From [Actinomadura] parvosata subsp. kistnae (lineage in GTDB: Bacteria; Actinomycetota; Actinomycetes; Streptosporangiales; Streptosporangiaceae), in NCBI RefSeq assembly GCF_900323885.1, contig NZ_OOHJ01000006.1:620001-684000 (forward strand): a stretch of DNA of 64,000 bases. Direction: 5' to 3'. Shown here in pieces: positions 23,689 to 32,556 of this stretch; the stretch's first letter is position 1, and every line of letters begins with the position of its first letter. The notes beneath the pieces are model-generated. The model was given only the letters and a program-made list of their open reading frames with translations, ran no database searches and had not been told where the DNA came from. The position numbers were made by a program, and so were the translations under genes.

Positions 23689-24792
23689 ATGCGGCTGCGA
23701 CGGGCCTTCTGCCTGACCTGCTACTGGCACCAGAACGCTTTCACCGCCCACCCCTACCCCGACGGCCGGCCCGTCGCCCTGCCGGCGCCCGCCGCCGAAC
23801 TCCTCGACGCCTTCGGCACCTGGTCCACCCCCGAGGAGGCGGCCAAGACCCTGCCCGCCTACGACCCCCAGACCGTCACAGAGGCCGCCGCCACCCTCCT
23901 GGCGCACGGCCTGCTGCTGGCCGAAGGCACCCCCGAGGCCGAACGCGACGAGCACCTGGCCCGCCACTGGGAGCACTGGGTCCCGGAGGCCGCCTTCTTC
24001 CACTACGCGACCCAGCACGACGTGTACGAGACCGCCGGCGAGGACGACCGCCACGACCTCACCGCCGACGGACGCCCCCCGCTGTTCACCGCCTACCCCC
24101 AGGCCCACCGCGTCCTGCTGCCCCGCGTCCCCGCCCCGCTGGACGCCCCGCTCGGCGAGGTGCTGTATCGCCGCCGCACCCACCGCCGCTTCGCCGGCCG
24201 CCCGGTGCCGCTGCCGGCGCTGGCCGCGCTCCTGTCCACCGTGTTCGGGCCCGTGGACTACATCGACGGAGGCGGCTTCGGTGCGCTGTTCCGCCGGACC
24301 AGCCCGCAGGGCGGAGCCCGGCAGGAGCTGGACGCGTACGTGGGGATCCGTTCCGTGGACGCCACCGCCCCGGGCTGGTACCACTACAACGTCCGCGAGC
24401 ACTGCCTGGAACTGCTGGCCGGCGGCTGCACCGCGGAGGAACTCGCCACCCTGTGCGGCGGCCAGGGCTGGGCGGCCGACGCCTGCTTCGTCGTGGTGCT
24501 GGTGGCGCGGGTGGAGCGCATGCTGGTCAAGTACCGCAACCCGCGCGCCTACCGGGTCTGCCTGCTCGACGCCGGCCACCTCGGCCAGACCTTCGTGCTG
24601 ACCGCCACGGCCCTGGGCCTGGGCCCCTTCCAGACGGGCGCCTTCCACGACACCGCCCTGGCCGCCCGCCTGAACCTGGACGGGGTGACCTCCGTCCCCC
24701 TGTACGTCCTGGGCGCCGGCCTGCCGGAGAGCACCCCCGACCCGGACGCGCGCCCGGCCGGCCTCACGGCCTTCCGCCACACCACTCTGTGA
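23689..24792 (+). CDS. SagB-like FMN-dependent peptide dehydrogenase
   Basis: 367 aa. Residues about 1-95 form a winged-helix-like domain (LPAPAAELLDAF...AATLLAHGLLLAEG) comparable with leader-binding domains. Residues about 150-360 form a nitroreductase/SagB fold (RRRTHRRFAGRPVPLPALAALL; DAYVGIRSVDATAPGWYHYN; VRERC-like and GLGPFQTGAFHD segments). SagB enzymes oxidise peptide azolines using FMN, but no YcaO cyclodehydratase is present here, so a direct dehydrogenation of residues or another oxidation is more likely. ATG 23689 has GAAGGA upstream. This is the third gene of a methyltransferase - peptide - dehydrogenase unit. Confidence 0.8.
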   Translation: MRLRRAFCLTCYWHQNAFTAHPYPDGRPVALPAPAAELLDAFGTWSTPEEAAKTLPAYDPQTVTEAAATLLAHGLLLAEGTPEAERDEHLARHWEHWVPEAAFFHYATQHDVYETAGEDDRHDLTADGRPPLFTAYPQAHRVLLPRVPAPLDAPLGEVLYRRRTHRRFAGRPVPLPALAALLSTVFGPVDYIDGGGFGALFRRTSPQGGARQELDAYVGIRSVDATAPGWYHYNVREHCLELLAGGCTAEELATLCGGQGWAADACFVVVLVARVERMLVKYRNPRAYRVCLLDAGHLGQTFVLTATALGLGPFQTGAFHDTALAARLNLDGVTSVPLYVLGAGLPESTPDPDARPAGLTAFRHTTL

Positions 24793-24795
24793 GGC

Positions 24796-25314
24796 TCAGC
24801 ACTCGCGCCGCGCCCTGGCGGCGAACTCGGCCTCCGAGATCAGCACATCGACCCCGTCCGGCTCCTTCTCATTGCCGTGGTCCTGAACGAGGACACGCCC
24901 GGGGGTGATCTTCCGCTTGGTGTTGTGGGTGAAGCCGACGTCGGCCATCCGCACGTGCGTCGTCCGGTTGTACGCGCCGGCCATGTACCGCTGCCCCGGC
25001 TGGAAGTCCAGGTCACCCGAGGCGAGGGACCACCCCGCGGTCACCCGCTCCAGATCCACCGAAGCGGACGATCCGGACAACTTCGGCGCCCGCACATCCG
25101 CCTGATCCACGAGGTCACCGTTGACCCGGCGATAGACGATCACGCCGTCCGGCGGCAGCCCGCACCAGGCCGCCACCACCGTCAGGCGTCCTTCGGCGTT
25201 GACCGTCAGCCCGGTGACGCCGCCGCGGGCCGGGCTCGCAGGCACACAGCCGGCCGCCGTGGCGAGGACGACCACGCCGAGGCATCGCCGGAGGCGACGA
25301 CCACCCTTGCTCAT
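24796..25314 (-). CDS. Putative lipoprotein
   Basis: 172 aa from ATG 25314 (GGAG upstream). The lipobox LATAAGC ends at about residue 22. The mature domain is beta-rich ([38 protein letters not shown]) with no known motif. The same domain style is common in actinomycete secreted proteins of unknown function. It converges on the SagB-like gene with only 3 bp between stops. Confidence 0.7.
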   Translation of the reverse strand: MSKGGRRLRRCLGVVVLATAAGCVPASPARGGVTGLTVNAEGRLTVVAAWCGLPPDGVIVYRRVNGDLVDQADVRAPKLSGSSASVDLERVTAGWSLASGDLDFQPGQRYMAGAYNRTTHVRMADVGFTHNTKRKITPGRVLVQDHGNEKEPDGVDVLISEAEFAARARREC

Positions 25315-25435
25315 GCTCACGACTCCGCTGATCAACTGACACGCTGGAGGACGATATTTCCGACGTTGTGTCTCGCATCGGTCGCGGCGGCGTCTCTCCT
25401 GCGGCGCGATGCCGATCCTTCGCGGCGGCGGCCCA

Positions 25436-25552
25436 GAAGGCGACCGGCAGTCGGTGCACGCCGTAGATGAGCATGTCCGTACGCAGGGGCGCCTCCTCGT
25501 CCGGCACCGCCAGGCGCAGGCCCGGGAAACGTTCGAACAGGGCGGGCAGCGT
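25436..25552 (-). pseudogene. Cytochrome P450 C-terminal remnant
   Basis: 39 codons matching the extreme C-terminus of P450s ([20 protein letters not shown] then [12 protein letters not shown]), closely resembling the end of the intact P450 at 732-1940. The heme region is absent. It abuts the regulator fragment to its right. Confidence 0.75.
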
Positions 25553-25566
25553 GCCGGGCGTTCTGG

Positions 25567-25746
25567 TCAGTGCTCGCGCCGGATGAGGCTGATGAGTTCG
25601 AGGTAGCCGACGCCTTTGGAGATGGAGGCGGGGCTCACGCGCAGCCGCTGGGTGGGGTCGGCGACGGTCAGGTCGCCGGTGTCGCTGGTGAACAGGCAGG
25701 CCAGCACTCGGGCCGCCATCGGCGGCGGGCGCGCCATTCGGCGGCC
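25567..25746 (-). pseudogene. GbsR/MarR-type regulator fragment
   Basis: [21 protein letters not shown], then [20 protein letters not shown] and [14 protein letters not shown], followed by a stop. This is the winged-helix core of GbsR-like regulators, truncated right after the recognition helix. The P450 remnant starts 14 bp further on, so a deletion probably joined the two genes. Confidence 0.6.
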
Positions 25747-25905
25747 CGGTACCTGGTCGGCGTCCTGCGAGAAGCGCGAAGTGCAGTTGTGGCGCAGTCG
25801 AGCCTGTCGACTGGCAGTGGATCCGCGGTGCTGAGCGGTAACGCACCTTGTTCGGTGGTCTGCCGATGCCACGTGTCTTGGCTGTGCGCTGCACATGCGC
25901 GGTTC

Positions 25906-26310
25906 TTAGGGGAGGGCGTCCTCAAGGGCCCTGGCGACAAGAAAGCCTGCTGCCGTGATGGCCAAAAAACCAAATCCATAATAAACCTGGCCCATGGCGA
26001 ACAGCGCAAGCGCGGACATAATGCCACCACCTGTCGCCCCAATAAAAGCAATACTGACGAATGTTACAAGCATGTCGATGACGACGGCTGTGAATCCATG
26101 AATGCCGCTGAAGGTCCGCTTGCTCGATAGATGTGTGATCCGCGCCAAAACAAAGACCAGGGCGCCGACAACTATCATTCCGGCTGCGACTGCCGCTAAG
26201 GTCCATGGGTTGTCGATCCAGGACTCGGCAGTGCATCCGATGAGCAAGATGACAACACCGAATCCTCCTATCGCAAAATACAAGGGGGCTCCTGCTATGA
26301 AAAACAGCAT
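25906..26310 (-). CDS. Small membrane protein of unknown function (low GC)
   Basis: 134 aa from ATG 26310, which has a strong GGAGGTGA site; four hydrophobic helices ([77 protein letters not shown]). No family is recognised. The gene is visibly poorer in G+C than its neighbours, with frequent A/T third positions, suggesting recent acquisition. It lies between decayed genes and has no obvious partner. Confidence 0.7.
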   Translation of the reverse strand: MLFFIAGAPLYFAIGGFGVVILLIGCTAESWIDNPWTLAAVAAGMIVVGALVFVLARITHLSSKRTFSGIHGFTAVVIDMLVTFVSIAFIGATGGGIMSALALFAMGQVYYGFGFLAITAAGFLVARALEDALP

Positions 26311-26755
26311 GGCCTTCACCTCCATCTGCGGGAAACGCTTCGGCGGTCAACTCGGGCGTCTGTCGCCCCTGTCGCTTCTCCAGCATCTCTGTATTCCCGC
26401 CCGGTCTTCCGGTGAGTCCAACCCGCTCCTGAGCCGCCGATCAAGGTCGAAACGCAGCATATCGGCATGGTAACGGCGTCTGTCCGGGACCGGTCCCCGC
26501 GACCTGACCGGATTCGTGTGCGCCCATATTGTGGGACTGTGCGGCCCACCTGTTGAGGCAACGGTCAGCCCTCGAAAATGACCTGATTGCGCTTGTGCCG
26601 TTCGAGCTCGTCGATGCTGTGCTGGAGGAGACTCGCGGCGTACAGCGTCGTCTGCGCGCGCTGCCCCCTCGCGTGTCGGGCGCGACGGCACTGGCGATCG
26701 CGTGCGCGCCGGCACCGCCCTTCCGCCCTCCGCCGCCGCGGGCACGTCGACGGGG
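26311..26755. other. Intergenic region, mostly without gene
   Basis: No complete gene is seen. A minus-strand frame at about 26565-26650 ends LLQHSIDELERHKRNQVIFEG-like and could be the tail of a lost protein, but its family is unknown. The right end lies directly downstream of the response regulator stop. Confidence 0.3.
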
Positions 26756-27424
26756 TCATCGGCTCCCGAAGCCGCCGCGGAGCCGGGACCAGGCGAGCAG
26801 GACGTGCACCCGACCGGGCAGGCCGAGCTTGGCCAGGACGTTCGACACGTGCACCTTCACCGTGTACCTGCTGATCACCAGCCGGGCCGCGATCTCGTCG
26901 TTGGACAGGCCCCGCGCGAGCAGGTCGCACACCTCGCGCTCGCGGCCGGTCAGCCGCCCGGCGGCCTCCAGCAGCGCGCGGTCCTCCTCCGTGGGCAGCA
27001 CGGGCCGCAACGCCTCGATCATCCGCGTCGTCGCCTCGGGTGCCAGCACCGACTGGCCGGAGGCGACGATCCTGATGCCGTCGCGGATCCGCTCGCCCGG
27101 CGCGTCCTTCAGCAGGAATCCGCTGGCGCCCGCCTGAAGGCCCGCGTAGACGTAGCTGTCCAGGTCGTACGTCGTCAGGATCAGCACCCTGGACGGCCCG
27201 CCCCGCGCCACGATGCGGCGGGTGGCCTCGATGCCGTCCATGCCGGGCAGCCGGATGTCCATCAGCACCACGTCGGGCTCGTGGGCGGCGGCGGCCTCGA
27301 CGGCCGAGGCGCCGTCGCCCACCGCGCCCACCACGGTCAGGTCGCCGGCCGCGCCGACCAGCCGGACCAGCGCCTCCCGCAGGAGCTGCTCGTCGTCGCA
27401 GACCAGGACGCGGATGCCGGTCAC
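26756..27424 (-). CDS. NarL/FixJ-family response regulator
   Basis: 222 aa. The receiver domain has acidic pocket CDDE (residues 9-12), phosphoacceptor Asp in [10 protein letters not shown] (about 55) and Lys in FLLKDA (about 104). The C-terminal LuxR HTH reads [44 protein letters not shown]. Its ATG overlaps the stop of the histidine kinase gene by 4 bp (ATGA), so the two form a cognate pair. It is the last gene of the overlapping operon that starts at 32066 and probably controls that operon. Confidence 0.95.
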   Translation of the reverse strand: MTGIRVLVCDDEQLLREALVRLVGAAGDLTVVGAVGDGASAVEAAAAHEPDVVLMDIRLPGMDGIEATRRIVARGGPSRVLILTTYDLDSYVYAGLQAGASGFLLKDAPGERIRDGIRIVASGQSVLAPEATTRMIEALRPVLPTEEDRALLEAAGRLTGREREVCDLLARGLSNDEIAARLVISRYTVKVHVSNVLAKLGLPGRVHVLLAWSRLRGGFGSR

Positions 27425-28260
27425 GACCTGCTCCGCAGCGGCAGCGTGGCGCGCACCTCGAAGACGTCGCCGGCGCGGCCCGCGTGTACGGTGCCGCCCA
27501 GCAGCTCCACCCGCTCCCGCATGCCGACCAGCCCCACGCCCGCGCCGTTCCCGATCGTCCCGGGCACGTCCGACACCGGGTTGGTGACCTGGATCGACAG
27601 CCGCGAGGGGGCGTAGTCGAGCACCACCTTCACCTCCACCGGCCCGGCGTGCCTGGCCGCGTTCGTCAGCGCCTCCTGCACCACGCGGTAGGCCGCCAGC
27701 TCGATGCTCCCGTCGGCCGGCCGCACCTCGCCGCGGCGTTCGAGCGACACCCGCGGCCCGCCCGGCGGCACGGCCGCGAGCAGGGCGTCGAGCTGGTCCA
27801 GCCGCGGTGGCGGGGCCAGCGGGTCGTGGCCGGGCGGCTCCCGCAGCACGCCGAGCAGCCGCCGCAGCTCGGCGAGCGACTCCCTGCCGGTACGGGCCAC
27901 GCGCCGCAGCGTGCGCTCCATGTCGTCGCCCGTGTCGGCCCCCGCCTCCGCGTCGACCACCATGGTGGTCACCGAGTGGTTGAGGATGTCGTGCAGCTCC
28001 CTGGCCAGCAGCGCCCGCTCCCGCTCGGCCGCGCGTCGCTCCGCCTCGGCCCGCTCCACCTCCAGCAGCCGCGAGCGGGCCTGGAGCTCGGCGATGCGGT
28101 CACGCTGCCGGGCGTCCACCCGCCCCACCGCGCAGAAGCCGACGAACAGCGCCGCGGCGGCCGCGTACACCGCCACGACCCGCACCGGGTCGCCGATCGC
28201 CAGCAGGGTGATCGGCAGGCCGGTGAGCAGCAGCGCCAGCACCGCGACCACGCCGATCAC
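27421..28260 (-). CDS. Histidine kinase (HisKA_3 type), short form
   Basis: 279 aa if started at GTG 28260. Two hydrophobic helices ([39 protein letters not shown]) lead into a coiled coil rich in Arg/Glu, the dimerisation/phosphoacceptor motif [11 protein letters not shown] (about residue 100), and an ATPase domain with [12 protein letters not shown] and [10 protein letters not shown]. The frame extends further upstream, but that part is arginine-rich nonsense. The real additional membrane helices are in the next frame (28257-28529), overlapping by GTGA. Either a split sensor or a frameshifted single gene. Confidence 0.82.
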   Translation of the reverse strand: MIGVVAVLALLLTGLPITLLAIGDPVRVVAVYAAAAALFVGFCAVGRVDARQRDRIAELQARSRLLEVERAEAERRAAERERALLARELHDILNHSVTTMVVDAEAGADTGDDMERTLRRVARTGRESLAELRRLLGVLREPPGHDPLAPPPRLDQLDALLAAVPPGGPRVSLERRGEVRPADGSIELAAYRVVQEALTNAARHAGPVEVKVVLDYAPSRLSIQVTNPVSDVPGTIGNGAGVGLVGMRERVELLGGTVHAGRAGDVFEVRATLPLRSRS

Positions 28261-28529
28261 CCGGCGGTCGCCCCGGCCCCACGCCCCAGCCGGGACGCGG
28301 CGACCAGGGGCGCCACCAGGATCGGCATCTTCAGCAGGGCCAGCGCCAGCTCCAGGCCGACCACCACGGACAGCACGGTGAGCGGGAACCGCCGCGACCA
28401 CATCAGCGCCAGCGACTGCGCGCCCGCCAGGGCGAGCCGGACGGCCAGCTCCTCGCCGCCCGCCTCGCCGGCCAGCCCGATCAGCCAGCCGGCCACCGGC
28501 GGCAGGGCGGCCAGCAACCCGTCGCTCAA
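28257..28529 (-). CDS. Small membrane protein, probable sensor part of the kinase
   Basis: 90 aa from TTG 28529 to the TGA at 28257. Hydrophobic helices (LLAALPPVAGWLIGLAG; RLALAGAQSLALMW; LTVLSVVVGLELALALL; MPILVAPLVAASRLG) are those expected at the N-terminus of a NarL-type kinase. The start overlaps the previous gene stop (TTGA) and the end overlaps the kinase GTG (GTGA). Joined to the kinase it would give a normal length of about 369 aa. Confidence 0.6.
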   Translation of the reverse strand: MSDGLLAALPPVAGWLIGLAGEAGGEELAVRLALAGAQSLALMWSRRFPLTVLSVVVGLELALALLKMPILVAPLVAASRLGRGAGATAG

Positions 28530-29200
28530 CCACTCCAGGCCGGTCCGGCGGCCCGCCGGATCGTGCGGGCCCGCCTCCAGCCGTACGCCAGCAGCAGGGC
28601 GACCGGAGCCCACGGCACCAGCGCGATCGTCCAGCTCAGCGCCAGGGGCGGGCCCGGCGGCGCGATCGCCTGGATCGGCAGGACGCCCGTCGAGGTCCCG
28701 CCCGGCCCCTCCACCACGAACTCGAACCGCCACGTGCCCTCCTCCGGCAGCGACACGACGTCCAGCCCCCACACCTGGCGGGCGCGCGGGTGCCGCGGCA
28801 GCACGATGCTGTCGCCGCGGCGCTGCAGGACGATGCCCTTCAGTCCCGCGCGGTCGCCCGACGGTGAGACGGTGGTGACCAGCCCCGTACGCCCCTCGAC
28901 ACCGCCGGCCGGCTCGAACGTGAAGTCCAGCGACTGCAGGGCGCGGATCGGCCACTCCGTGAACGATACGGTGATCGTGGACCGATCGCTCATCCGTACC
29001 GTCTCGGTGTGCACGATCTCGCCCGGCAGTGGCGGCGCCCCGGCAGCAGCCGAAGCCGGAGCCGGAGCCGGGCTCGCCGCGAGGGTCGTCCTCGCGGCGG
29101 CCGGGCTCGCGGCAGGGAGCGGCGGCGCGGCGGCGGCCGGGGGCGCGGTGAGCAGGAGGGTTGTCACGGCGGCGGCCGTCACCCCCAGGAGGCGCCTCAC
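28526..29200 (-). CDS. Membrane-anchored secreted protein of unknown function
   Basis: 224 aa from GTG 29200, overlapping the preceding stop (GTGA). A signal peptide (VTAAAVTTLLLTAPPAAAA) precedes an Ala/Pro-rich linker and a beta-rich domain (VHTETVRMSDRSTITVSFTE; EEGTWRFEFVVEGPGG). A C-terminal transmembrane helix (LSWTIALVPWAPVALLLAYG) is followed by an Arg-rich tail. The domain resembles the CopC/YtkA-like secreted folds of its operon neighbours, suggesting an envelope metal or redox function, not proven. Confidence 0.75.
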   Translation of the reverse strand: MRRLLGVTAAAVTTLLLTAPPAAAAPPLPAASPAAARTTLAASPAPAPASAAAGAPPLPGEIVHTETVRMSDRSTITVSFTEWPIRALQSLDFTFEPAGGVEGRTGLVTTVSPSGDRAGLKGIVLQRRGDSIVLPRHPRARQVWGLDVVSLPEEGTWRFEFVVEGPGGTSTGVLPIQAIAPPGPPLALSWTIALVPWAPVALLLAYGWRRARTIRRAAGPAWSG

Positions 29201-30297
29201 GCCGTCACCGCCACAGCCCCGGCCGACGGCGTCCGGACACCGAAGCGGCGCAGCATCACGGCGCACTGCCAGCCCAGCCACCCCGTGCCCGCCCCGATCA
29301 CGACCGCCGCCACCAGCGTGGCCGCCACATTCATCTCCATGCCGATCGCGCCGTAGAACACCGCGGTGTTGACGCCCACCAGCGCCCCGATCCCCGCCAT
29401 GACCGGCAGCGGGCGCGCGCCGCGCCGTGCCGCGAACGCCACCGCCCCACCGGCCACCAGCGCGATCAGCGGGAACGTGGCCGGAAACCCGATCAGCACC
29501 TGCGGCAGGCCGGTCGCGTAGTCGCGCATCGGCTGGCCGATCGCGCCGGCGTACCAGCGGGTCGCGGCCGGCGCGAACAACGCGAGCCCGCCCTGCACGC
29601 CCACGAACGCCAGCCCGGCGGCGGCGGGCCAGCGCCAGCCGCGCGTCAGCCCGGCGATCAGGCTCAGCGTCAGCGCGCCCGCCGCGCCGAGCCCGAGCAC
29701 CCGCGGCGCCACCCCCGGCAGCCAGGCCAGCAGCAGCTCGGAGAGCATGCCGAAGGCGGAGGTCGAGCCGATCGTGGCCAGGGCGACCGCCAGGGCCAGC
29801 CCCCACCTCTCCGACCGGGTGCGGCGCAGCACCGCGAACGCCATCACCATGGCGAAGATCTCCACCTGGATGGACAGCCCCAGCCCGAAGTGCGACGGCG
29901 TCGTCCCGGCCGCGATGTCGAAGCCGTACACCTCGTGCCACCACAGGTCGGAGCCGGCGTACAGGAGGTTGCCCGACGCGCCCAGCCCGCCCACGAGGAA
30001 CGGCCACGGCGCCCGGAAGGTGCGCAGCACCGTCACCGACGGCGTGCCCGTCGCCGGCCCCCGCGCCCACGTCGAAAGCAGCACCACGGTCAGGCAGCTC
30101 AGCCCGATGATGCCGGTGCCCACGTAGAGCAGCAGGTGGGGCGCCGTCCAGAAGTTGTCGGGGCCGACGTCGCCGTGCCACTGGCCGTCCCAGACCATGC
30201 CGGTCAGCAGCACCGCGTAGCCGAGCATCAGGAACCAGGCGCCCCTCACCTCCCTCCGGGGCACGTCACGCCGCTGCGCCGTCACTGGTGTGTCCAT
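29197..30297 (-). CDS. Polytopic membrane protein
   Basis: 366 aa with about ten transmembrane helices. Trp- and His-containing loops (MVWDGQWHGDVGPDNFWTAPHLLLY; AGSDLWWHEVYGFDIAAG) near the outer face could bind metal or heme, but no family was recognised. It is adjacent to the YtkA-like gene upstream and overlaps the downstream gene by GTGA, so it is an integral part of the operon. Confidence 0.75.
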   Translation of the reverse strand: MDTPVTAQRRDVPRREVRGAWFLMLGYAVLLTGMVWDGQWHGDVGPDNFWTAPHLLLYVGTGIIGLSCLTVVLLSTWARGPATGTPSVTVLRTFRAPWPFLVGGLGASGNLLYAGSDLWWHEVYGFDIAAGTTPSHFGLGLSIQVEIFAMVMAFAVLRRTRSERWGLALAVALATIGSTSAFGMLSELLLAWLPGVAPRVLGLGAAGALTLSLIAGLTRGWRWPAAAGLAFVGVQGGLALFAPAATRWYAGAIGQPMRDYATGLPQVLIGFPATFPLIALVAGGAVAFAARRGARPLPVMAGIGALVGVNTAVFYGAIGMEMNVAATLVAAVVIGAGTGWLGWQCAVMLRRFGVRTPSAGAVAVTA

Positions 30298-30696
30298 CTA
30301 CTCTCCCTTTCCGACCAGGGTCCTGACCGTGATCACCTCGGTGCCGGGGGTGCCGCGCACGCGGATCCCCAGCTCCCAGGCGCCGGCCATCGTGAACAGC
30401 TCGCCGCGCGCCACGTGACGGCCCGTGCCGTCGCGCGGCGCGGCGAGTTCCGGGGTGGTGTGCCCCATGTGCGGCATCACCGCGAACACCGACACCTCGG
30501 CGGCCCGCGGCTCGACGCCGATCCGCACCTCCCGCGGGCCGGTGCCCGGCTCCAGCTCCAGGCGCACGGTGTAGTGCGCGCCCCTGCCGGTCAGCTCCAC
30601 CGGGCCCTGCGCGCCGCCGCCTCGGACGATCCACAGGAGGCCGGCGGCGATCAGCAGGACGGGCAGCACGAGGGACGCGCGGCGGCTCCAGGTCAT
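30298..30696 (-). CDS. YtkA/FixH-like envelope protein
   Basis: 132 aa from ATG 30696. One N-terminal helix (ASLVLPVLLIAAGLLWIV) anchors a YtkA-like beta domain: HYTVRLELEPGTGPREVRIG, VFAVMPHMGHTTPELAAPRD, and FTMAGAWELGIRV. In that family the MxxMGH...F.MAG.W pattern faces the periplasm and may handle copper. The start overlaps the upstream gene stop (ATGA), and the stop touches the next ATG. Confidence 0.8.
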   Translation of the reverse strand: MTWSRRASLVLPVLLIAAGLLWIVRGGGAQGPVELTGRGAHYTVRLELEPGTGPREVRIGVEPRAAEVSVFAVMPHMGHTTPELAAPRDGTGRHVARGELFTMAGAWELGIRVRGTPGTEVITVRTLVGKGE

Positions 30697-32066
30697 CGGG
30701 CGCTCCCCTCCTCGACGTCGATGACGTACGGAACGGTGACGATCGCGTAGTTCCGCACGTACTGGATCCAGGCCAGATGGCGGCCGGGCCGCGGGAAGGT
30801 GAAGGTGAACCTCAGGCGGGGGCCGTACCGGGCGACCGACTCGTCCGGCGGCCGTTCCCCGGGCGCCGTCATGGAGGCGGCCTCGTGGACGTGGCCGAGG
30901 TAGCCGCCGTCCCGGCTGCGGACGATCAGGTGACCGGCCATGCCGAGCCACGGCTGCACGGCGGTGCGGCCCGTGTCCAGCGTGAGGGTCACCGGCCTGC
31001 CCGCGACCGGCCGCGCCGGCTTCAGGACCGGCCGCGCGCCTTCCGGCCGCTCCGGCTCCGGCCGCTTTCCTTCCGGCCGCGCCACTCGCGCCGATCCTGC
31101 TGCCGGAGGCGGGCTCCCCACCGTGAACGCGCCGGAGACGAGCTGCCCGCCCGCGTCGGCGCGCTCGAACTCGGCGTACACCAGGTGCCGGCCCGCCTCT
31201 CCCGCGCGCAGCCGCACCTCGTGCACGCCCGGCGCGACGCGCAGAGGATGCACGTGCCGGAAGTACGTGCCGTCCTGGCTCGTCACCACGACGTGCGACA
31301 GCGCGCCGTGGTGCTCGGCCAGATCGTCAGCGGGACGGCCGGTCGAGCCGTCGAACAGGGTCACCCGGAGCCGGAACTCCGCGTACGCGCCCGGCCGCCG
31401 CGGCTCCACCTCGATGAGCGGCTGCGCGTTCGGCTTGCCGAGCGGCCGCACCCCCTCCGGGACCGCCGGCGCCCCGTCGGGCACAGGCGGCACGAACCAC
31501 GGCGACAGCCCGCCCGCGGTGAACGCCACGGCCGTCGCCACCACGAACGCGACCGCGCCCGCCCCTGCCGCCCCGCGACGTGCCTGCGCCGCCGCCACCA
31601 GCGCGACCACCAGGGCCAGCGCCGCGCAGGCGAAGGCCAGGTACACGACCACCTCCCACGGCGGCGCCGCCGGCACCAGCAGGTCGAACGGCAGCACCGA
31701 ACGCTCGCCGCCGGCCCGTACCTCCAGCTCGTGCGGCCCCACCCGCTCCGCCCGCAGCAGCACCGGGTACATGCCCGGCGCGTCCTCCCGCACCTCGGCC
31801 GCCGCGGCGGAGGAGCCGCCGGCTCCGGCGGGCCGCAACGTCAGCTCGACCCGGCCGCCCCGGCCCGGGTCGTGCGCCACCACGTCCACCTGCAACGGGG
31901 CGGGCACCCGCAAGCTCGCCCGCACCACCACCGTCAGCTCCATGCCGGCGATGGTCTGGGCGAAGCGCACGTCGGCCGAGCCGCTGCGGCCGTGCGCCCA
32001 GGCGGGAGCCGCCCAGGCGAGCACGGCCGCCAGCGCGAGCACGGCGGGGATCAGGCGTTTCAGCAC
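30693..32066 (-). CDS. Secreted/membrane protein with CopC- and YtkA-like beta domains
   Basis: 457 aa. The signal peptide ends AWAAPAWAHG; cleavage before HG would place a His at the mature N-terminus, as in CopC-type copper proteins. Central helices (VVYLAFACAALALVVALVAA; GAVAFVVATAVAFTAGGLSP) divide two beta-rich halves, the second with YFRHVHPLRVAPG, a Pro/Arg/Glu-rich linker (KRPEPERPEG), and GHLIVRSRDGGYLGHVHEAAS. The clustered His residues suggest metal binding. This is the first gene of an operon of tightly overlapping genes ending in a two-component system. Confidence 0.78.
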   Translation of the reverse strand: MLKRLIPAVLALAAVLAWAAPAWAHGRSGSADVRFAQTIAGMELTVVVRASLRVPAPLQVDVVAHDPGRGGRVELTLRPAGAGGSSAAAAEVREDAPGMYPVLLRAERVGPHELEVRAGGERSVLPFDLLVPAAPPWEVVVYLAFACAALALVVALVAAAQARRGAAGAGAVAFVVATAVAFTAGGLSPWFVPPVPDGAPAVPEGVRPLGKPNAQPLIEVEPRRPGAYAEFRLRVTLFDGSTGRPADDLAEHHGALSHVVVTSQDGTYFRHVHPLRVAPGVHEVRLRAGEAGRHLVYAEFERADAGGQLVSGAFTVGSPPPAAGSARVARPEGKRPEPERPEGARPVLKPARPVAGRPVTLTLDTGRTAVQPWLGMAGHLIVRSRDGGYLGHVHEAASMTAPGERPPDESVARYGPRLRFTFTFPRPGRHLAWIQYVRNYAIVTVPYVIDVEEGSAR

Positions 32067-32556
32067 GAGCCCGAGCGTAGGAGCGAGCCGGTGGCCGGCA
32101 CATCACGCGCGGGCACTGACCTGCCTAGTTCCCGGGAACTAGGCGAAGAGCGTTCGACGGCTGCGCCACCTCGCCTCCCTCGATCAGTCGACGCCTCGGG
32201 CGAACGGAGGAAGCGCAGGTCCTCCATGACCAGGGCGACGTCCGTGGCGCCGCCGTGGCGCAGGGCCAGCCGGCCGGGCGCACGCGGACGCGGTAGCCGT
32301 CGCCGGCGGGCTCCAGGACGAGGGCCGGTGGGCGCAGTTCGGCTTCGTCGAGCACGTTCTGGACGCGCCGTGCGGCGAGGATCCCGGCCTGGCGGCGGCC
32401 GAGGCGGAGGCGGACCCGGCCGCCGCGTCCCGTCACTGGCGGGAGGCGGTCGAGGCGTTCACGCGGCTCGGCGGGTGCGAGGCCGCCGAGCCGGTCGGCA
32501 TCGATCCCCGGGGCCGGTGCGCGGACGTCCGCCGGTGACCGAAGGACCGCCGCCGG
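32067..32556. other. Region of gene debris
   Basis: About 490 bp. 32398-32538 (+) encodes ADPAAASRHWREAVEAFTRL and ends at a stop; it resembles the tetratricopeptide tail of AfsR/SARP-like regulators and has no start. The promoter for the leftward operon should lie within 32070-32180. Nothing else was recognised. Confidence 0.4.

Noticed and set aside
28261..28533. Longer histidine kinase frame starting at 28533
   Set aside because: The added residues are Arg/Gly-rich with no helices, while real transmembrane helices are encoded in the neighbouring frame.
26529..28878. Long plus-strand frames opposite the two-component genes
   Set aside because: Shadows of the kinase and regulator genes, composed of His/Arg/Pro-rich low-complexity sequence.
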